In this document: one piece after another, positions 6,393-9,573 of the stretch
Position numbering within the stretch: the first letter of the stretch is position 1
Layout: each line of letters opens with the position of its first letter
Source: Burkholderiales bacterium
GTDB taxonomy: Bacteria; Pseudomonadota; Gammaproteobacteria; Burkholderiales; Burkholderiaceae_D
Assembly (NCBI GenBank): GCA_016197345.1
Contig: JACPVY010000058.1
Coordinates: 1 to 9,573, forward strand
Length of the DNA: 9,573 bases
Direction of reading: 5' to 3'
Program-made: the position numbers and the translations under genes
Notes under the pieces: model-generated
Told to the model about the DNA's origin: nothing
The model's input: the letters and a program-made list of their open reading frames with translations, nothing else
The model's database searches: none

Positions 6393-6727
6393 ATGATTTC
6401 CTTTGAAACCGATATCAAACCAATTTTTGCGAAGTATGTTAATTGCATGAGAAATGTAGTGCTGGGCGATGAAGAAGGTACTGCGAATTTGGAATTGGAC
6501 GATTATGAATGCGTAAAACGTTTTTACTTCCAAATTCAAGTAGCCATTCATGGCTATGATGAAGAGCTAGGCCGAGTGATCTTAGTGGTGAAGGATGGCC
6601 CCAACAATTGCAGCGCTTCAGCATGGATTTGCCGGGCGAATGTATGTTCCAAGACGATGCGCCGCATTTGCGCCATCTGATTCAAATTGATATTTGCCAA
6701 CGCCGTGACACGGCAACGCCGCGCTAA
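6393..6727 (+). CDS. Small tyrosinase-linked protein of unknown function, interrupted by an apparent frameshift
   Basis: A strong ribosome site GAGGAG (6379-6384) lies eight bases before the ATG at 6393, 90 bases after the tyrosinase stop and with no terminator between, so the two are probably co-transcribed. The start frame reads MISFETDIKPIFAKYVNCMR, then LELDDYECVKRFYFQIQVAIHGYDEE as a core with acidic and aromatic residues, and stops at 6680. From about 6593 its sequence turns poor, while another frame reads GWPQQLQRFSMDLPGECMF and then DDAPHLRHLIQIDICQRRD, ending at 6725-6727. Joining the frames at AAGGATGG (6591-6598), as if one G were missing, gives one 111-residue protein. It has four Cys (C18, C40, C84, C102) and no signal peptide. 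The opening resembles small proteins with a degenerate cytochrome-c-like start (xDIKPIF..C), a weak recollection. Function unknown; a copper-delivery or assembly role is only guilt by association. Confidence 0.65.
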
Positions 6728-8593
6728 GCGCGATTGCTTGCAGGACTTGGGCACTTCGTTATCAAGCGCGCTACCAAAGTTAACATCATTGCTCGCATAC
6801 GGCATGGCGGTTTGCTGCTCAAGCGCAAAACTGGTGACACTCACCAATAAATCGAGGGCGCGACACACTTCCGACAAAACCAAGATCGGCACTTCTTGCA
6901 AGGCAATCGGCCGTGCGCCCCCCATTCGGGTGAAATGCAATTGATGCGAGGCGCAAAAGCCTTGCGCGCCCGGCGCGAATTCACCAGATACGGCAAAGCA
7001 AGCGATGAATTCGCCGAATGGACGCGTTAAACCACTATCCCGCACCAATTTCCAACCTTCTTTGCGCGCCAAACCGAGTAGGCAATTCGCATGCAAAACA
7101 TGTCCCGCAAAAATATCGCTGTCCGTCCCCTGCAACTGAGCAGCAGGCAAGCGATAGAATTCACGATATGCTTGGCGTATCGGCTGGCGGATTTTATGAC
7201 GACTGATATGTGCTTGCCATAAACGGCGTTCGTCTTCGCCAGCAAGCAATGGGTGCCAAAGTTGAATCAATGTTTCGTCTTCTAGTTGCACCAGATTGCC
7301 CTCTACATCATGCAACTTGCCCTGCGCGAGCATGAAGCTGCGCACTACCTCGCCTTGCCGCGTACACCAAATCAATTTGCGCGCCATCTCTGTCCCGCTT
7401 TCGGTTGCGAGCATCGCCGCCCGCCACGCATGGAAAGGAAGCGCGAATGGCTGCCAAAAACTCGCCTCTAGGCAATGCACGAGCGAGGTCTGTTGTTGCT
7501 TGCGCTCTTTGCTGCACGGCTTGCATGGCGCTTCTTGGCTAGTTGTTGACGCCAACTGCAACAGTCGCGCCAAGACATTGCGGCAACGCCCTAGACCACG
7601 CTGTGCTGGCTTCAGATAGCGTTCCATTTTCTTTTTAACGCCAGCGTGACGCACCACGGCATAGGCTGCCAATAGCGCCTGCACACCTTCCGGCGTTGGC
7701 ACCTCAGCCATCACTTGCGCCAACTTCAGCGCCAGCGATTGCGACGGCAAGGTTTTGACTTTAGCGTTAGGCGCAACCACCGTCAGCGCAAAAATTGCGG
7801 GCAAGAGCGTCGCTAGGCAAGCGTCGTCCCGCAAAGCTGCAACGCGCACCGCGCGCGCCAACACATTGCTGTCATCCACACTAAAGGCGCAATCAGCGCT
7901 ATACGGCACAGCCCCTGCATGCACAGCCTGCAAACGTTGCAGAGCTTGCTTGAGCACTTGCGGCACGAATGCCAGATATGCCGCATCATGCTGCAATTGA
8001 TGAGCAGAGGACTGTCCCCATACCTCGATTTCGTGATTCAAGGCATCTATCGACGCGAGCGACAATTGCGGCAACAAAGCAAATTCTTGCAGCAACAAAG
8101 GAGAATTAGCATAGCGAGTGTGAAAGCGTTGCCGCGCACGTTGTTGCGCCTCTTGATCTACCCATAAGGCTAGCGCCATTTCGCGATAACTGATACGCGC
8201 GCTCGGCTCAGTGGATTCAAAGCCAGCCAAAATACGCCGAATATGTGCCGCCAATTCTGCAAACGGCGGGCAACTAATCCAACGCAAATGCTGCCACGCC
8301 TGCCCAGCATCATGCAATTGCGCGAACACAGCAAGGCTAGCGGCCTCGTCTAGCGCTGGCTGCCTTCCCAGCTCCCGCACTTGCTGTGCAATCACGCTAC
8401 TGGTTTGATAGCGCAAGCTTGCACGCGGCGCCGTGCGTGCGGCAAGCACATCTGGCCAGATCTGTCCCAATTCTTGCGGCGATAGATCACTGATCGAAAA
8501 CGGTGGTCCACGGAAATTACTATGCGCCACCGCAGCCGTCAGCATCGCCTGCAGGCGCTCAACGAGAGGAATAGGTGTGAGTAAAGTAGGCAT
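6554..8593 (-). CDS. DUF4132 domain protein (MolR-like), C-terminus doubtful
   Basis: This 679-residue protein matches the DUF4132 family, whose best-known member is E. coli MolR/YehI; no biochemical activity is established for it. Residues 1-330 are helical and Leu/Ala-rich, like HEAT-type repeats. The DUF4132 domain covers roughly 410-590: IWCTRQGEVVRSF, WHPLLAGEDERRLWQAHISR, IRQPIRQAYREFYRLPAAQL, FAGHVLHANCLLGLARKEGW and EVPILVLSEVCRALDLLVSV. C357 and C360 form a CKPC pair in a Lys/Gln-rich linker. No WGR domain or signal peptide is present, so it is probably cytoplasmic. After about residue 590 the usual family tail is not recognisable, and residues 623-679 (6554-6727) are antisense to the small tyrosinase-linked gene, so the true stop may lie earlier or the 3' end may be damaged. 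The ATG at 8593 has only a weak AGG ahead. Confidence 0.8.
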   Translation of the reverse strand: MPTLLTPIPLVERLQAMLTAAVAHSNFRGPPFSISDLSPQELGQIWPDVLAARTAPRASLRYQTSSVIAQQVRELGRQPALDEAASLAVFAQLHDAGQAWQHLRWISCPPFAELAAHIRRILAGFESTEPSARISYREMALALWVDQEAQQRARQRFHTRYANSPLLLQEFALLPQLSLASIDALNHEIEVWGQSSAHQLQHDAAYLAFVPQVLKQALQRLQAVHAGAVPYSADCAFSVDDSNVLARAVRVAALRDDACLATLLPAIFALTVVAPNAKVKTLPSQSLALKLAQVMAEVPTPEGVQALLAAYAVVRHAGVKKKMERYLKPAQRGLGRCRNVLARLLQLASTTSQEAPCKPCSKERKQQQTSLVHCLEASFWQPFALPFHAWRAAMLATESGTEMARKLIWCTRQGEVVRSFMLAQGKLHDVEGNLVQLEDETLIQLWHPLLAGEDERRLWQAHISRHKIRQPIRQAYREFYRLPAAQLQGTDSDIFAGHVLHANCLLGLARKEGWKLVRDSGLTRPFGEFIACFAVSGEFAPGAQGFCASHQLHFTRMGGARPIALQEVPILVLSEVCRALDLLVSVTSFALEQQTAMPYASNDVNFGSALDNEVPKSCKQSRLARRCRVTALANINLNQMAQMRRIVLEHTFARQIHAEALQLLGPSFTTKITRPSSSS

Positions 8594-8655
8594 GGAAACC
8601 TGCGCGTTAAAAGTCGGGAAAATGAGAGGAAGGAAATACTGGATGGATAGACAGT

Positions 8656-8684
8656 ATTATCTCATAGGGCGCAGATTGTGGCTA
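8656..8684 (-). promoter_or_regulatory. Candidate promoter for the DUF4132 gene
   Basis: Reading leftward, TAGCCA (8679-8684, 4 of 6 to the -35 consensus) is 17 bases from GATAAT (8656-8661, 5 of 6 to the -10 consensus). The -10 is preceded by TGA, giving an extended -10. The site lies between the gyrB terminator and the DUF4132 start, about 60 bases ahead of the ATG, where a promoter is expected. Found by eye only. Confidence 0.35.
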
Positions 8685-8810
8685 GCACAAAGATTTTATT
8701 TTGGATAGTGTATTGGGTGCACTAAAATTGAAATTAAACTGTTTTGTAGCGCGGAGCAACTTTGCGAGGCCAAGTAGTTCGGGTAAAACTGCGCACAAAA
8801 TCCGGCGCTG

Positions 8811-8843
8811 AAAACAAATATCGACCCATGCGGGTCGATATTT
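8811..8843 (-). terminator. Intrinsic terminator of gyrB
   Basis: A perfect 12-base inverted repeat (8816-8827 with 8832-8843, arms AAATATCGACCC and GGGTCGATATTT) encloses a four-base loop at 8828-8831. On the minus strand the second arm runs into TTTGTTTT, the U-tract of a rho-independent terminator, about 30 bases after the gyrB stop codon. On the plus strand the following sequence is less T-rich, so termination of leftward transcription is the main role. Confidence 0.85.
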
Positions 8844-8872
8844 GGTCTTACTTTTTCAATGCAAATACGTCA

Positions 8873-9573
8873 TCAAACGTCAATATTCCCCGCCTGCAAC
8901 GCATTGCCTTCGATAAACGCACGGCGCGGTTCGACGTCGTCGCCCATTAGCGTGGTGAATATTTGATCGGCGGCAATCGCATCTTCGATTTGGACTTTTA
9001 ACAAACGACGCACGGTAGGGTCCATCGTGGTTTCCCACAATTGTTCCGGATTCATTTCCCCCAGACCTTTATAGCGCTGCTTGGAGACGCCGCGCTCCGC
9101 TTCGTCGCGTAGCCATTGCATTGCCTGGTGGAAGTCTGTCACTGCCGATTCTTTCACGCGTTCGCCCTCACCGCGACGGATGAATGCACCCGTGCCGATC
9201 AAGCCTTTGAAGGTGGCGGCAGCGGTTGCTAGGGCGGCATAATCTGCGCCCTGCACAAAATCCGCATCAATCGCTGAAACCTTCATATTGCCGTGATGCA
9301 GACGCTCGATGCGTAGCATGTGTTTTTCCGACATCTCGTCCGAGCTCACCACCACTTTTACCGCCAATTCATTGATCGCGGCCGTCATCGCTTGGGCCGA
9401 GGCTTCAGCGGTGGCCAAGGTGCTCAAATCAAGCGTGACGCCGGTCATGATGGCGGTCAAGGCGGCGCGGTCGATGACGCGGGTCAAACGCATCATGATG
9501 GCGTTAGCGAGGTTGTACACACGCACCAATTCACCCAAGGCTTCACCCGTGATAGGTTCTGCACCTTCTTGCG
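8873..9573 (-). CDS. gyrB: DNA gyrase subunit B, C-terminal part, 5' end off the right edge
   Basis: GyrB is the ATPase subunit of DNA gyrase, which introduces negative supercoils. The visible 232 residues are the end of the protein and the frame is open to the right edge. The first part ([20 protein letters not shown]) matches the extra domain inserted in proteobacterial GyrB. The tail contains [20 protein letters not shown] and then [20 protein letters not shown], ending [18 protein letters not shown]; these closely match the E. coli GyrB tail from memory. The ATPase domain and the Toprim motifs lie outside the window. A perfect hairpin terminator follows the TGA at 8873-8875, so gyrB is not co-transcribed with the DUF4132 gene. 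Type IIA relatives such as ParE lack the proteobacterial insert, so GyrB is preferred. Confidence 0.97.
   Translation of the reverse strand, partial: QEGAEPITGEALGELVRVYNLANAIMMRLTRVIDRAALTAIMTGVTLDLSTLATAEASAQAMTAAINELAVKVVVSSDEMSEKHMLRIERLHHGNMKVSAIDADFVQGADYAALATAAATFKGLIGTGAFIRRGEGERVKESAVTDFHQAMQWLRDEAERGVSKQRYKGLGEMNPEQLWETTMDPTVRRLLKVQIEDAIAADQIFTTLMGDDVEPRRAFIEGNALQAGNIDV

Noticed and set aside
6722..6729. Palindrome around GCGCTAAGCGC as a bidirectional terminator
   Set aside because: The stem is only five pairs with almost no loop and there is no T-run on either side.
1..9573. Frequent TTGCGC/GCGCAA and GCTAGC words as possible uptake sequences or repeats
   Set aside because: Many instances fall on common codon pairs in different frames; no constant longer core or regular spacing was seen.

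Overview
The window looks like chromosomal DNA of a betaproteobacterium, probably of the order Burkholderiales. The evidence is a GyrB tail carrying the proteobacterial-type insert, a Sox sulfur-oxidation cluster in the order soxA-soxX-soxB, and a mixed base composition that is clearly not GC-extreme by eye. The genus is not determined. The gyrB end suggests proximity to the replication origin, because dnaA-dnaN-gyrB is a common arrangement in this group. That is inference.

Left part (1-3217, all minus strand): a four-gene run that reads, in transcription order, class IV (branched-chain type) aminotransferase, soxA, soxX, soxB. SoxB runs off the left edge. Spacings of 21, 10 and 4 bases and strong ribosome binding sites before soxA and soxX indicate one transcript. 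SoxAX is the c-type cytochrome pair that attaches thiosulfate to the SoxYZ carrier, and SoxB hydrolyses sulfate off the carrier. SoxYZ and SoxCD are not in the window.

Middle part (3218-4802): a divergent intergenic region, a RimJ/RimL-like GNAT acetyltransferase (plus), a short uncharacterised gene converging on it (minus), and about 540 bases without a clear gene. That stretch contains protein-like remnants and a bulged hairpin in the leader of the next gene.

Right-middle part (4803-6727, plus): an exported tyrosinase-family type-3 copper protein with all six copper histidines and a fungal-type Cys-x-His motif, followed 90 bases later by a small gene of unknown function. That small gene is split by an apparent one-base frameshift: its N-terminal half lies in one frame and its C-terminal half in another.

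Right part (6554-9573, minus): a DUF4132 (MolR-like) protein whose open reading frame runs 174 bases antisense into the small tyrosinase-linked gene, then the 3' end of gyrB with a near-perfect intrinsic terminator after it.

The most interesting items are the tyrosinase plus small-protein pair and the frame anomalies at the two convergent gene junctions. No tRNA, rRNA, CRISPR array, insertion sequence or attachment site was seen.
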